Notes under the pieces: model-generated | Told to the model about the DNA's origin: nothing | What the model saw: only the letters and a program-made list of their open reading frames with translations | Database searches by the model: none | Shown here: positions 14,952 through 23,957 of the stretch, in pieces | How the letters are laid out: every line of letters begins with the position of its first letter | How positions within the stretch are numbered: position 1 is the stretch's first letter | Assembly (NCBI RefSeq): GCF_001592755.1 | Contig: NZ_LUKF01000003.1 | Location: 124,001 to 188,000 of the forward strand | DNA: 64,000 nt | Direction: 5' to 3' | Origin: Bdellovibrio bacteriovorus | GTDB lineage: Bacteria > Bdellovibrionota > Bdellovibrionia > Bdellovibrionales > Bdellovibrionaceae | Translations under genes and position numbers: made by a program

Positions 14952-16622
14952 TTAAACCATTTTGAAGCGGATGCGCTTTGGAGCGGCATTTTCGCCCAAA
15001 CGTTTTTTACGGTCTTCTTCGTATTCCGAGAAGTTTCCGGGGAAGAATTCAATCTTCGAGTCGCCTTCAAACGCCATGATATGTGTACAAACGCGGTCTA
15101 AGAACCAACGATCATGCGAGATCACCACAGCAGATCCACCGAACTCTAACAAAGCTTCCTCAAGAGCACGCATGGTATTGACGTCCAAGTCATTCGTCGG
15201 CTCATCCAGAAGCAATAAGTTCGCCCCTTGCTTAAGGATCTTCGCCATATTGACACGGTTTCTTTCACCACCCGACAACTGACCGACTTTCTTTTGTTGG
15301 TCGGTTCCAGAGAAGTTAAACCACGAAACGTACTGACGAGCATTGATCTCACGAGTTCCCAATTGGATCACGTCTTGACCGCCTGAAAGCTCTTCAAAGA
15401 TCGTTTTATTCGGATCCAAAGTTTCACGCGTTTGATCAACGTAAGCGATTTTCACCGTCTCTCCGACTTTGAAAGTACCAGAATCTGGATTTTCTTTACC
15501 TGTGATCATACGGAACAATGTCGATTTACCCACACCGTTCGGCCCGATAACGCCCACGATCGCACCACGAGGAATGGTGAAGCTGACGTCGTCCAAAAGA
15601 ACTTTGTGATCGTAAGCTTTTGTGATGTTTTTCGCCTCAACGACGATATCACCCAAACGAGGTCCTGGCGGAATGTAGATAGACATCTCTTGGATTTTCT
15701 CTGGCGAGGCTTCTTTCAATAGATTTTCGTAGTTAGAAATACGCGCTTTTGATTTCGCCTGACGAGCTTTCGCACCTTGACGGATCCAATCCAACTCGCG
15801 CTCTAAAGTCTTGGCTTTGCGAGCTTGGTCTTTGGCTTCGTTGGCTTGACGCTTGTCTTTTTGTTCTAGCCAAGATGTGTAGTTTCCTTTCCAAGGAATG
15901 CCTTCACCACGATCAAGTTCTAAGATCCAGCCTGCAACGTTATCCAGGAAATAACGGTCATGCGTAACTGCGATCACAGTTCCTGGGAACTTCGAAAGAT
16001 ATTGTTCAAGCCATGCGACAGATTCTGCGTCCAAGTGATTCGTCGGCTCATCCAGCAATAAGATGTCGGGTTCAGACATGATCAATCTTGCCAAAGCCAC
16101 ACGGCGCTTCTCACCACCTGAAAGGTTTGTCACAGGAAGATCGCCATCTGGACAGCGAAGAGCATCCATCACGATTTCGATTTTTTGATCAACGTCCCAA
16201 GCTCCCAAAGCTTCCAATTTTTCTTGGATTGCGCCTTGTTTTTCAATCAGCTTATTCATTTCGTCTGGATCCAAATCCGGATCAGAGAATTTGTCGTTGA
16301 TCGCGTTGTATTCGCCCATCAATTTCGGCAATTCACCCATACCGGCGAAGATATTTTCTTTCACCGTTAGTGCGGGATCCAAGTGCGGTTCTTGCTCGAA
16401 GTAACCGACTTTCATTGTTTTGGATGGAAAAGCTTCACCGAGGAAGTCCTTATCCACACCTGCCATAATTCTAAGCAAAGTCGACTTACCAGAACCGTTC
16501 AAACCAAGAACACCGATCTTTGCGCCATAGAAGTAAGAAAGGTAAATATCCTTCAACACGTATCTTTGTGGAGGATATACTTTACTTACGCCCTTCATTG
16601 TGTAGATAATCTCTTGAGACAT
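14952..16622 (-). CDS. ettA: Energy-dependent translational throttle protein (ABC-F ATPase)
   Basis: 556 residues, the usual EttA length. Two ABC cassettes: Walker A GLNGSGKST and GPNGVGKST, signatures LSGGEKRR and LSGGERNR, Walker B LLLDEPTNHLD and LLLDEPTNDLD. They are joined by the linker (P-tIM) that contacts the P-site tRNA, and an arm insertion is present in the first cassette. There are no membrane segments. It binds the ribosomal E site and gates the first peptide bond according to energy state. The product starts MSQEIIYTMKGVSKVYPP, which is characteristic. Single gene, convergent with the kinase. Confidence 0.95.
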   Translation of the reverse strand: MSQEIIYTMKGVSKVYPPQRYVLKDIYLSYFYGAKIGVLGLNGSGKSTLLRIMAGVDKDFLGEAFPSKTMKVGYFEQEPHLDPALTVKENIFAGMGELPKLMGEYNAINDKFSDPDLDPDEMNKLIEKQGAIQEKLEALGAWDVDQKIEIVMDALRCPDGDLPVTNLSGGEKRRVALARLIMSEPDILLLDEPTNHLDAESVAWLEQYLSKFPGTVIAVTHDRYFLDNVAGWILELDRGEGIPWKGNYTSWLEQKDKRQANEAKDQARKAKTLERELDWIRQGAKARQAKSKARISNYENLLKEASPEKIQEMSIYIPPGPRLGDIVVEAKNITKAYDHKVLLDDVSFTIPRGAIVGVIGPNGVGKSTLFRMITGKENPDSGTFKVGETVKIAYVDQTRETLDPNKTIFEELSGGQDVIQLGTREINARQYVSWFNFSGTDQQKKVGQLSGGERNRVNMAKILKQGANLLLLDEPTNDLDVNTMRALEEALLEFGGSAVVISHDRWFLDRVCTHIMAFEGDSKIEFFPGNFSEYEEDRKKRLGENAAPKRIRFKMV

Positions 16623-16756
16623 GATGTCACACTCCTAAAAGAGAGTATCTTTACCAGGCTAAAAATACTTGTCAAATGGAGTTCCATTTATGAAACTGTC
16701 GCCCCTGTGCATGAAGCACTTTCGGCAAACAAAATAAGCAGATTGTAATTAGCATA

Positions 16757-17017
16757 ATGAGTGACGACGTCTTAGAGAAACAATCGAATACGCTTCTAGA
16801 AGCCGCGGCGGAACGTTCGGAAACCTCCGAAAAGCCCTCTTCTTCGCGCAAATCGCTGTTTGGAAACCTGAATAAGGATCTAACCGAAGCTCTGAATAGC
16901 TGGGACACTCTGACAGAACAGATGTCCAATCGCATCTCTCCTGAAGAAGAGCAGCTTCGTGAAGTCAAAAGACTTCTGGGCGAACTCAAATCCAAACTGA
17001 ACGAATTCGCCGATTAA
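16757..17017 (+). CDS. Small acidic hypothetical protein
   Basis: 86 residues with no recognised family. It has a Ser/Glu-rich, probably disordered first half, then a helical second half (ISPEEEQLREVKRLLGEL) that can form a coiled coil. It converges on bolA with 1 nt between stops. A perfect inverted repeat AAATGGA-GT-TCCATTT (16674-16689) in the gap with ettA may be an operator for this gene. Confidence 0.6.
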   Translation: MSDDVLEKQSNTLLEAAAERSETSEKPSSSRKSLFGNLNKDLTEALNSWDTLTEQMSNRISPEEEQLREVKRLLGELKSKLNEFAD

Positions 17018-17018
17018 T

Positions 17019-17348
17019 TTACTTTCTGTCGTGCTTGCTGCCCCCAAGACATTCGGGGGATTCGAAATTCAAGGCCGCTTTTTGCTTTTCCCATTCTTCG
17101 GGCGTCAGCGTTTTCTGCGTCAAGGCATGAAGACCGCTTTGCAGTTCTTCTTTTAACAGCTCATTGATCATTCTTTGACGATCGATGCGGGACTTCCCCG
17201 TAAACTTCTCAGAGACCACCAAAACTTTGAAATGAGTCTCGCTGCCAGGGGGAACAGAATGCATAAAGCTCTCGTTTTCGATTTCCATATGGATCGGAAC
17301 GAGAGCTTTGCTTAAAATATCATTCAAACGAGTAGCACGTGTGGACAT
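17019..17348 (-). CDS. bolA: BolA family protein
   Basis: 109 residues. The BolA/KH-like fold is shown by HSVPPGSETHFKVLVVSEKF and GKSRIDRQRMINELLKEELQ, followed by the family end HALTQKTLTPEEW. The conserved His in the FVMHSVPPGS-type segment and the C-terminal helix are where BolA meets a monothiol glutaredoxin to hold a 2Fe-2S cluster. A glutaredoxin with a dithiol CPYC site is encoded at 29822, not adjacent. The C-terminal 15 residues, with one Cys, are an extension. It lies 9 nt after an unrelated acidic-protein gene, probably in one transcript with it. Confidence 0.9.
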   Translation of the reverse strand: MSTRATRLNDILSKALVPIHMEIENESFMHSVPPGSETHFKVLVVSEKFTGKSRIDRQRMINELLKEELQSGLHALTQKTLTPEEWEKQKAALNFESPECLGGSKHDRK

Positions 17349-17357
17349 GAAACCTTT

Positions 17358-17975
17358 TTATTTTTTATCAATCTTGGATTTTACGTAATCCAAGCCCATT
17401 TTCGCCATGACGAAAACGCCTTTTTCTTCGAGCTTCTTTTCCACATCTTTGGCAGTACGTAAAGCTTTTGCTGCTGCCATTTGCGCCAAAGGATGTCCGA
17501 CCGGAAGACCTTCAAACTGACCGTCGTGCACCCATTCTTCAGCCACGGTGTCAGCCAACTCCATCACCTTAGGAGCTTTCATGCGGATCAATTCGCTGCC
17601 GTAGAATTCTAAGTGAACTTTTTGCGGGCCTTCGCCATTAGAAGACATCATATCTTCGTGAGAAGTATCTTCTTCAGAAACGCGGTGAGCTTCCACCGTG
17701 ATTTCTTCAGGACGAACACCTTCATTTTGCGCTTCCGTGTTGATCGAATCGGCTTCCTCGATGGTGACTTCAGCCTCATCAACGATGACACCGGCGTCGT
17801 TCATAATCGCAGCCGTTTCCATCTCAATGTGTTCTTCATCGTGAAGAGCTTCATCAGCTTCCATCTCGTGACGAGGGCGACGCTTCGGCGCGTGCTTATC
17901 ACCATGGTGAGCTTTTTTGTGCCCGCCTTTAGAAGAATGTTTCTTTTTACCGTCGTAGTGCTTAATTTCTGGCAT
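17358..17975 (-). CDS. Acidic low-complexity protein downstream of ParA-like ATPase
   Basis: 205 residues from ATG 17975 with AAGAGG 7 nt upstream. The first 40 residues are Lys/His-rich (HYDGKKKHSSKGGHKKAHHGDKH is too basic to be globular), the middle is Glu-rich and probably disordered, and the last 80 residues are a helical domain (MKAPKVMELADTVAEEWVHDG). It starts 11 nt after the ParA-like stop, so it is co-transcribed and may be its partner. The basic head followed by an acidic body suggests binding to nucleic acid or to another protein. No family is recognised. Confidence 0.6.
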   Translation of the reverse strand: MPEIKHYDGKKKHSSKGGHKKAHHGDKHAPKRRPRHEMEADEALHDEEHIEMETAAIMNDAGVIVDEAEVTIEEADSINTEAQNEGVRPEEITVEAHRVSEEDTSHEDMMSSNGEGPQKVHLEFYGSELIRMKAPKVMELADTVAEEWVHDGQFEGLPVGHPLAQMAAAKALRTAKDVEKKLEEKGVFVMAKMGLDYVKSKIDKK

Positions 17976-17985
17976 GTGACACCTC

Positions 17986-18915
17986 TTAGACAAATCCTAA
18001 CATTTCTCGAGTGACAAAATCATAATCCGCTTTGGCTGGGGACTTTCCAGCAAACAATCCCTTGCCGGAACGCACGGTGTTTTTCACCTCTGATGAAGTT
18101 CTAATATACCCCTTCATCAGACAATCCTCAAAAGATTCGATGCATTTCTGTAAAAGTTCATGACTGGTGTTTTCACGACCATCGAACTTCGTGAACAGAA
18201 TTTTTTTCGTAAATTCCAGGTCGAAGTCCTGCTTAATATCCTCTAATTCGCTCAAATTCTTCTGTAAACCCAAGAATGCAAATTTATCCGGATTCACAGG
18301 CAAAATGACCTCATCGGAAGCCACGGTCACCGCCGTATTCACCGCACTTAAAGCCGGGGCTGTATCGATCAAGATCAAATCATAGCGGTGCTTGATCTTT
18401 TCTAGCGGCGCTTTCACCATTTGGGCCCAATTGCGGTTGGAATTCATCAGAACTCTTTCTAAAACCGAGTTGTTCAATGAAGACGGAATTAAATCCACGT
18501 GAGGCTCAACAAAACGCACACATTCTTCGATGCTTTTGCGTTTTTCCGCGATATCAACCCAGACCGGAAGGCTTTCGTCTTCTACGCCTAAAGCAAAGCT
18601 CAAGTTGGCTTGTTGATCCAAATCGACGAACAGAACGCGCGCACCATACATCGCCGCACGCAAGCCCATGTTTAAAACAGAAGTGGTCTTAGCCACCCCG
18701 CCTTTCAGCATTTGCACGGAGATCACTTTGTGCGGGTATTTAAAACCCTCCGCCAGTAAAAGTGTGCGGACCTCTTCGGGCATAAGCCACGGTGATTTGA
18801 TTTTTTTATGAAGATGTTTTTCCGCCTTCAGCTTTACTTCGGAAGGGGCTATTTCCATGAAAGAGGCCAAATCACTGAGTGTGATGCAAAACTCCTGTTG
18901 CGCCAATGCTGACAT
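17986..18915 (-). CDS. ParA/Soj-type ATPase with N-terminal DNA-binding-like region
   Basis: 309 residues. Residues about 10-55 look like a MerR/HTH-type helical region (ITLSDLASFMEIAPSEVKLKAE). Then comes a deviant Walker A KGGVAKTTS (71-79), Walker A' FVDLDQQANLS, Walker B LILIDTAPALS. It is a MinD/ParA ATPase that should dimerise on ATP and bind DNA non-specifically or position cargo. There is no parB gene or visible parS site beside it, so it is an orphan. The downstream acidic protein is the likely partner. It may position a protein cluster rather than the chromosome. Confidence 0.85.
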   Translation of the reverse strand: MSALAQQEFCITLSDLASFMEIAPSEVKLKAEKHLHKKIKSPWLMPEEVRTLLLAEGFKYPHKVISVQMLKGGVAKTTSVLNMGLRAAMYGARVLFVDLDQQANLSFALGVEDESLPVWVDIAEKRKSIEECVRFVEPHVDLIPSSLNNSVLERVLMNSNRNWAQMVKAPLEKIKHRYDLILIDTAPALSAVNTAVTVASDEVILPVNPDKFAFLGLQKNLSELEDIKQDFDLEFTKKILFTKFDGRENTSHELLQKCIESFEDCLMKGYIRTSSEVKNTVRSGKGLFAGKSPAKADYDFVTREMLGFV

Positions 18916-18988
18916 CAGAAACCTCCTGGTGAATCAAGCCTACCCAGAGGATTTCTTTAGCGCAAGAGCGGCGCACAGAGTTATTCTG

Positions 18989-19255
18989 TTAGATTTCGGG
19001 TGGCGCAAAATCCTCAAGGTGTTTTGACTCTTCCATCAGAAGCGAACGCACTTCCTCGACATCGAAGCGATAAGACCAAAGAAGCTGTTCGCGCATTTTA
19101 CGCAATTGCCAGATTTGTTCTGGGGTCAAAGGATGAAGACCTTCAATCATACGACGCAAATGCAGATCCACTTCGCGCTTAAAGTCTCCGTAATCCAGGT
19201 CGTCTTCATGATAGTTGTCTAAAAAATGCATAAACTCTTCGACGGCAGGATTCAT
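18989..19255 (-). CDS. Small helical hypothetical protein
   Basis: 88 residues from ATG 19255 (GGGGGTG upstream; a longer in-frame start at 19312 has none). It is all helical, acidic, with regularly placed aromatic and Leu residues and two likely amphipathic helices (VDLHLRRMIEGL; WQLRKMREQLLW). No family is recognised. It is about 70 nt downstream of the divergent start region of the ParA-like gene, on the same strand. Confidence 0.55.
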   Translation of the reverse strand: MNPAVEEFMHFLDNYHEDDLDYGDFKREVDLHLRRMIEGLHPLTPEQIWQLRKMREQLLWSYRFDVEEVRSLLMEESKHLEDFAPPEI

Positions 19256-19371
19256 AATCACCCCCTGCCACCCATTGTTGCATTTTCTTATGTCTCCCTC
19301 CTGGGTATACATCCGTCTCTTGCTAAGAATCAGCCTCCAGGACTATCCTTAAACTTACAGAAAGGACATGT

Positions 19372-19785
19372 ATGGCTCCGGAATTGGCAGCAGCTTATGT
19401 CATCGGGTGGATTCCTTCCGCAGGAGTCACGGGCTTGCAAATCTGGCTTCATCGCAAGAAAGTTCAGCATCCCACTTACCGAAAACTGCAACAGAACTTG
19501 CGTAAAGCCGGGCTTCTTTGGCGTGAGTCGCGCTCGGATCTTGAGCCCTTTCAAGAGGGAAAAGAAGAGCTGGATCTGAAAGCCTACGAAAAAAATCTGC
19601 TCTTGATGGGTAGTTTTTTCCTATTTTTAAGCTGGCTGGGGTTCTTCTTTAACCTGCTCGTCTTAATTTCCGTGCATTCTTTGGCGGTCTCCCGTAAAGA
19701 AAGGTTTCTATTTTCCAGTGCTTTGACCGAACAGGATCTTCTTGTCGAGCAAGTGCAAGAGATTCTGAAGGAGTCCCCGACATGA
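19372..19785 (+). CDS. Two-TM membrane protein, hypothetical
   Basis: 137 residues. A weak hydrophobic N-terminus is followed by a basic amphipathic region (LHRKKVQHPTYRKLQQNLRK), one strong hydrophobic block at about 77-105 (LMGSFFLFLSWLGFFFNLLVLI) long enough for a hairpin, and a C-terminal acidic tail. The stop overlaps the start of the pseudouridine synthase gene by 4 nt, so they form an operon. Function unknown. Confidence 0.6.
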   Translation: MAPELAAAYVIGWIPSAGVTGLQIWLHRKKVQHPTYRKLQQNLRKAGLLWRESRSDLEPFQEGKEELDLKAYEKNLLLMGSFFLFLSWLGFFFNLLVLISVHSLAVSRKERFLFSSALTEQDLLVEQVQEILKESPT

Positions 19786-20453
19786 AACCCGTGAACAAAC
19801 TGCCTGTTATTGAAAAATCAAAACACTGGCTGATCATTAATAAGCCGACGGGCATTTCCGTGCACAATGAAGCGGGCGACGTTCGCAGTGTTTTAAAAAA
19901 ACAACTTCATCCGGGAACTTTCCACGACATCTACCCTGTTCACCGTTTGGATAAAGAAACTAGTGGTCTTTTGGTTGTCGCGACAGAACAAGAAACAGCG
20001 GCGGCCCTCTCGGAGCAATTCCAAACTCATAAAGCCGAAAAAATGTACTACGCGGTTCTTCGCGGCAGCATGGATGTTTCTGACGAGTGGCAAGAATGGA
20101 ACTTCCCTATTTCTGACAAAGCCGAAGGCCGTAAAAATCCTCAAGGTCTTTTGAAAGATCGTGTTGAAGCTAAAACTCTGTTTAAAGTTCTTAAATCCAA
20201 TAAGTATTTTTCGTTGGTGGAATTGCGTCTTTTAACGGGCCGCCAGCATCAAATTCGCAAGCATGCGGCTTTGGCAAAGCATGCTATCGTCGGTGATACT
20301 CGCTATGGCGACGAGGCTTATAACAGCAAGATGGCCGGGATCTATAAAAACGATCGCATGTTCTTGCACGCTTTCCGATTGAGCATGCCTATCGGTGGCC
20401 GCATTCAAACTTTTGAAACGCCATTGCCACCTGATTTCCAAAAAATGTTCTAA
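19782..20453 (+). CDS. RluA-family pseudouridine synthase
   Basis: 223 residues. The catalytic motif HRLDKETSG is present at about residue 51, with INKPTG near the N-terminus and LLTGRQHQIRKH towards the C-terminus. There is no S4 domain. It isomerises uridine to pseudouridine in rRNA or tRNA; the target cannot be told. It overlaps the previous gene by 4 nt. Its stop codon TAA belongs to the inserted IS that starts at 20451. The right flank reads AATGTTC-TAG, so the original protein ended at the same residue with TAG, and the insertion leaves the product unchanged. Confidence 0.9.
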   Translation: MKPVNKLPVIEKSKHWLIINKPTGISVHNEAGDVRSVLKKQLHPGTFHDIYPVHRLDKETSGLLVVATEQETAAALSEQFQTHKAEKMYYAVLRGSMDVSDEWQEWNFPISDKAEGRKNPQGLLKDRVEAKTLFKVLKSNKYFSLVELRLLTGRQHQIRKHAALAKHAIVGDTRYGDEAYNSKMAGIYKNDRMFLHAFRLSMPIGGRIQTFETPLPPDFQKMF

Positions 20454-21417
20454 AACTGCCCCCTCAGCCTGTGGCGAGGCGGCGGTTATGAAGCAGAGCA
20501 TAGAGAGCAATGTGCCCCGCTAATTGATCAGCTCTCTTAGTCGTACACCAGGTTTTTCTAAAGAGCCTATTGATGTGGGCTCTTAACATCGCGCAAGTGT
20601 GATTCAAACTGAAAATCGGATCCCACTTCAGCTTCTTTAATTCCCCTTGTCCGACAATCGCCCCTCTACCACCTAAAATGGTTTCATAGCGAGCTTTCGG
20701 AAAATATCTCTTAACATCTTTTGGATAATAAGGATTTGAGTCAGATCGGATTAAAGCTATTGGCGAAACAAAGTTTTGCATCTCTGAAAACAACTTTTTA
20801 CGAGCTTGAGACCTGTGATCTGCCCGAGGTCCGTATTTTTTTCTAGCAAAAGCTGCAATTCTTCCCTTCGCTGGCATTTGCGCTACTTCAAAACCTAAAA
20901 TCCTTCGAGTTGAGTACTCTACCATCAAAGTCACCGAAAGAGGCTTGCACTTAGTATGTTCAAAGGTTTCAAGATCATCAAATTCCACTTCAGTACAAAG
21001 CGGAAACTTTTTATTCCACTCTTTGAGTTCTTCTTTAGCTGTCGCAATAGAGAATCGGAACTTCCGCACTACGGTTTTGTGATTGATTTTTAATATTCTT
21101 GCCGCTTCCCGCTGACTAACACCGCCCGTTAATAAGTCACAGACAGTCTTATTTAAATGTCTTTTCTTCTGACCTTTTAAAGGACTCGACGTGGCTGCAG
21201 AAAAGCTTTTGCGACAAGAAAAGCACCAGAATCTGGAGAGATGCTGGCCATCGGACTTACGATAATAAGATCCAAGCTTGCGAATTGTCCGAGAAGCAGA
21301 ACTTGGATTTCTTTGTGTGTGGCAGTAAGGGCATTTGAACTTCATGAGTCTCAGCAATGGCAAGTGCCACGCCAAGAAGCTCGAACTAACTTTGCACAGA
21401 AAAAGGGGGCAGTTCTA
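20451..21417 (-). mobile_element. Insertion sequence (967 bp) with 14-bp terminal repeats
   Basis: The ends are TAAAACTGCCCCCT and AGGGGGCAGTTCTA, inverted with one mismatch. The element is flanked by the direct repeat AATGTTC (20444-20450 and 21418-21424), a 7-bp target duplication, or 9 bp if TA is counted. It holds one transposase gene on the minus strand. It sits between the RluA-like gene and uvrD (converging). Intact ends and duplication indicate a recent, possibly active copy. Confidence 0.88.
20464..21345 (-). CDS. IS transposase with N-terminal zinc ribbon (IS1/IS1595-like)
   Basis: 293 residues from ATG 21345 (MKFKCPYCHTQ); the upstream in-frame start at 21375 is less likely. The N-terminal zinc ribbon is CPYC...FWCFSC. 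A helix-turn-helix region follows (GGVSQREAARILKINHKTVVRKF), then a DDE-type core with acidic candidates in CTEVEFDDLETFEH and LIRSDSNPYYPKD. It ends within 3 nt of the left terminal repeat. Its length and layout fit a single-ORF IS1 or IS1595-like enzyme; I cannot assign the exact IS family. Confidence 0.82.
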   Translation of the reverse strand: MKFKCPYCHTQRNPSSASRTIRKLGSYYRKSDGQHLSRFWCFSCRKSFSAATSSPLKGQKKRHLNKTVCDLLTGGVSQREAARILKINHKTVVRKFRFSIATAKEELKEWNKKFPLCTEVEFDDLETFEHTKCKPLSVTLMVEYSTRRILGFEVAQMPAKGRIAAFARKKYGPRADHRSQARKKLFSEMQNFVSPIALIRSDSNPYYPKDVKRYFPKARYETILGGRGAIVGQGELKKLKWDPIFSLNHTCAMLRAHINRLFRKTWCTTKRADQLAGHIALYALLHNRRLATG

Positions 21418-21429
21418 AATGTTCTAGTA

Positions 21430-23454
21430 TTATTTCTTTGGCGGAGGAGTCAGTTTACTGTCTAACTTCGCCAAGAAGCTCGACACTAAATCTTCGCGCT
21501 CTTGCCCAGATACAGGGCGCGCTCCTAACGGAAACTCGGTATAAAGCTCTTTAGGAATCTCTAATAGGAATCTTGAAGGAGCTGAAGGACGAACCACTCC
21601 GTTCTTTTTTCTTTGCTGACAACGTGACATCACCAGACGTTTCTTCGCCCTCGTGACACCCACATAGAACAAACGACGCTCTTCATCGATATCCGAACCT
21701 AAATTTTTATGCGGCAACAAATCTTCTTCAATGCCCGCTAAAATCACGATCGGGAATTCCAAACCTTTAGAAGCATGAAGAGTCATCAATTGCACTTTAT
21801 TTGGCTCTTCTTCTTCTCCCGACATATCGTCGCGCAAAAGCATCGAGTCGATAAAAGACTTTATGCTTTCCACATCATACGAACGACGTCCTAAGTACGC
21901 ATCTAAGATACGACCTAGAATTTCCACAACCGTCCATTTTTTTTCGGCGCTTGTGGGGTCTGCCGCCGTTCCATAGACGTATTCGCGATATCCAATGTCG
22001 GCAAAGATTTGCACCATCTTTGCGCCCGGAGATGATCCTACATTGAAATCGAGGATATTCTTTGGAAGATCCTCGATAAACTTCATCAGGTCATCGATCG
22101 CAAGACCCGCTTTTTCCTGCACTTCGGCTTCACGCCAGAAACGGCAGGCATCCACGAAGTTGATACGTTTTTTAAGCGCAAACTCACTGAGTTTTTCAAT
22201 CGTCGTGTCACCAATACCGCGAGACGGAACATTGATAATACGACGTAAAGAAACTTCATTCGGAGCCAGAGACTGTTTTAAGTAAGCCATCAAATCTTTG
22301 ATCTCTCGACGGTCAAAGATCGAAGTGCCGCCCGAGATATGATACGGCACATTGGCTCGACGTAAAGAGGACTCAATCAAGCCACCTTGCGTGTTCGAAC
22401 GATAAAGCACTGCAAAGTCTTTGTACGAGTGGCCTTGGCGCATAAAGTGCTGAATTTCGCTGACGACGAATTCGCATTCATCTTCTTCGCGTTCCAACAA
22501 AAACATTTCAGGCAGCACACCCGTGCTTTGCGCGATTTCGGCTCGTAAAATTTTACCGTGACGGTTCTTGTTTTTAGAAATCGCCGCGTTGGCGACAGCT
22601 AAAATTTCTGCGGACGAGCGATAATTGCGCTCAAGTTTAATCACTTCGCAGTTTTTAAATTCTTGCGGGAAGTTCAAAATATTTTTTACTTCCGCCCCAC
22701 GCCAGCCATAAATCGACTGATCGTCATCGCCGACGACGGTCAGGTTGTTATGAGACTTCACGATTTGATGAATCAAATCCATTTGCAGGCGATTGGTGTC
22801 TTGAAATTCATCCACCATCACTTGGCTGAACATGCCTTGAACTTTTTCAAGAATGTCTGGATGTTCCCTGAAAAGCTGCAAAGGCTTAATCAGAAGACCT
22901 TCGAAATCAACTACACCCAAGTGTTCTAAGCGCTTTGCAAACTTCGGCGTGAGGACTTCCACCATCTCGTGGTATTCGTCGAAAGCCTCCGTTTGCGGAG
23001 CCAGGCCCGTGCGCTTGTCGTTGATCATGGTCAGAATTTTATCGACATCGAACTTATCTTTGCCCGAATTCTTAATATCCTTCATCAGGTCTTTAAGAAT
23101 CGCGTTGCAATCACTTTGATCGACGATACCGAAGTAAGGCGAAAGGGCTGCGTGTTTATGGAAACGGCGAAGGATCTGCAAGCCAAACGAGTGAAAAGTC
23201 CCTGCCCAGAGATTTTTCCCCGTGTTACCCAGCTTCACCCCGACCCGGTGCTTAAGTTCGCGCGCAGCTTTGTTTGTGAACGTTAATACGCAAATTTCTT
23301 GTGCTTGCGCCACACGCTCTGAAACCAAGCGCCCCGTTCTTGAAACAAGAACTGTCGTTTTTCCTGAACCCGCCCCTGCCAAAATAAGCAAAGGGCCGTA
23401 ATTATGCTTTACGGCCTTCTGCTGCTCGGGGTTCAGCCCCTTAAGCCATTCCAT
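21430..23454 (-). CDS. uvrD: UvrD/Rep-type ATP-dependent DNA helicase
   Basis: 674 residues from ATG 23454; GTG 23463 is in frame. SF1A motifs are in order: Q motif LNPEQQKAV, Walker A AGAGSGKTT, Ia TFTNKAA, II VDEFQDTN, III GDDDQSIYGWRGA, IV ERNYRSS, V TLHASKGLEF, VI VGVTRAKKRL. It unwinds 3'-5' DNA in repair and replication restart. It is closer in length to Rep and PcrA than to E. coli UvrD, so the gene symbol is a family label. Its stop converges on the inserted IS. Confidence 0.92.
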   Translation of the reverse strand: MEWLKGLNPEQQKAVKHNYGPLLILAGAGSGKTTVLVSRTGRLVSERVAQAQEICVLTFTNKAARELKHRVGVKLGNTGKNLWAGTFHSFGLQILRRFHKHAALSPYFGIVDQSDCNAILKDLMKDIKNSGKDKFDVDKILTMINDKRTGLAPQTEAFDEYHEMVEVLTPKFAKRLEHLGVVDFEGLLIKPLQLFREHPDILEKVQGMFSQVMVDEFQDTNRLQMDLIHQIVKSHNNLTVVGDDDQSIYGWRGAEVKNILNFPQEFKNCEVIKLERNYRSSAEILAVANAAISKNKNRHGKILRAEIAQSTGVLPEMFLLEREEDECEFVVSEIQHFMRQGHSYKDFAVLYRSNTQGGLIESSLRRANVPYHISGGTSIFDRREIKDLMAYLKQSLAPNEVSLRRIINVPSRGIGDTTIEKLSEFALKKRINFVDACRFWREAEVQEKAGLAIDDLMKFIEDLPKNILDFNVGSSPGAKMVQIFADIGYREYVYGTAADPTSAEKKWTVVEILGRILDAYLGRRSYDVESIKSFIDSMLLRDDMSGEEEEPNKVQLMTLHASKGLEFPIVILAGIEEDLLPHKNLGSDIDEERRLFYVGVTRAKKRLVMSRCQQRKKNGVVRPSAPSRFLLEIPKELYTEFPLGARPVSGQEREDLVSSFLAKLDSKLTPPPKK

Positions 23455-23504
23455 AATACTCACTACTTCAAGGGCCGAATGGACTTCGGCCTTACAGATA
23501 CAAA

Positions 23505-23945
23505 TTAAACTCTATTGTGGATCAATGTACGAACTTCGTCTTCAAAGACGACTTCGATTTTATCAGACATCGCGTCTTTAATGAAACCCATCCCGAATTT
23601 TGGATGTTGAAGTTTCGTGTTCTTTTCGAACTTGCCCTTCATGTTGTAAGAAGCTGTCGGTGCGTTTTCAGTCGCCATCAACATTTCATACTCATTGCGG
23701 TGGCTTGAGCGGCGTGAATTCATTGTTTGCTCACGCTTCTTAGCCGCAGCACCCGTCAAAGGCTTGCCCGTCTTAGTTTGAGTTTTAGGAAGAGAGTATG
23801 TTTTTTGAGATCCGCAAATCTCACATTTGATTTTTGCCGACGTCGCCGATGTGTGCGCTAGGACCACGTGGTATCTATCAGCATCACATTTTTTGCAGAA
23901 AGCAAAAAAAGATTTCGCGACGGGGGGCAGTGTATTCATCGTCAT
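23505..23945 (-). CDS. Zinc-ribbon protein, hypothetical
   Basis: 146 residues from ATG 23945 with AGGAAGA upstream. A four-Cys zinc ribbon lies at about residues 17-45 (FCKKCDADRYH and IKCEICGSQK). Next is a basic, probably disordered linker, then a conserved C-terminal module (FEKNTKLQHPKFGMGFIK, DKIEVVFEDEVRTLIHNR) that resembles small beta domains found in uncharacterised proteins of predatory and myxobacterial genomes. It is likely a nucleic-acid-binding regulator, but this is inference. It forms a tandem pair with uvrD downstream. Confidence 0.65.
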   Translation of the reverse strand: MTMNTLPPVAKSFFAFCKKCDADRYHVVLAHTSATSAKIKCEICGSQKTYSLPKTQTKTGKPLTGAAAKKREQTMNSRRSSHRNEYEMLMATENAPTASYNMKGKFEKNTKLQHPKFGMGFIKDAMSDKIEVVFEDEVRTLIHNRV

Positions 23946-23957
23946 TGTTCTTCCTAT

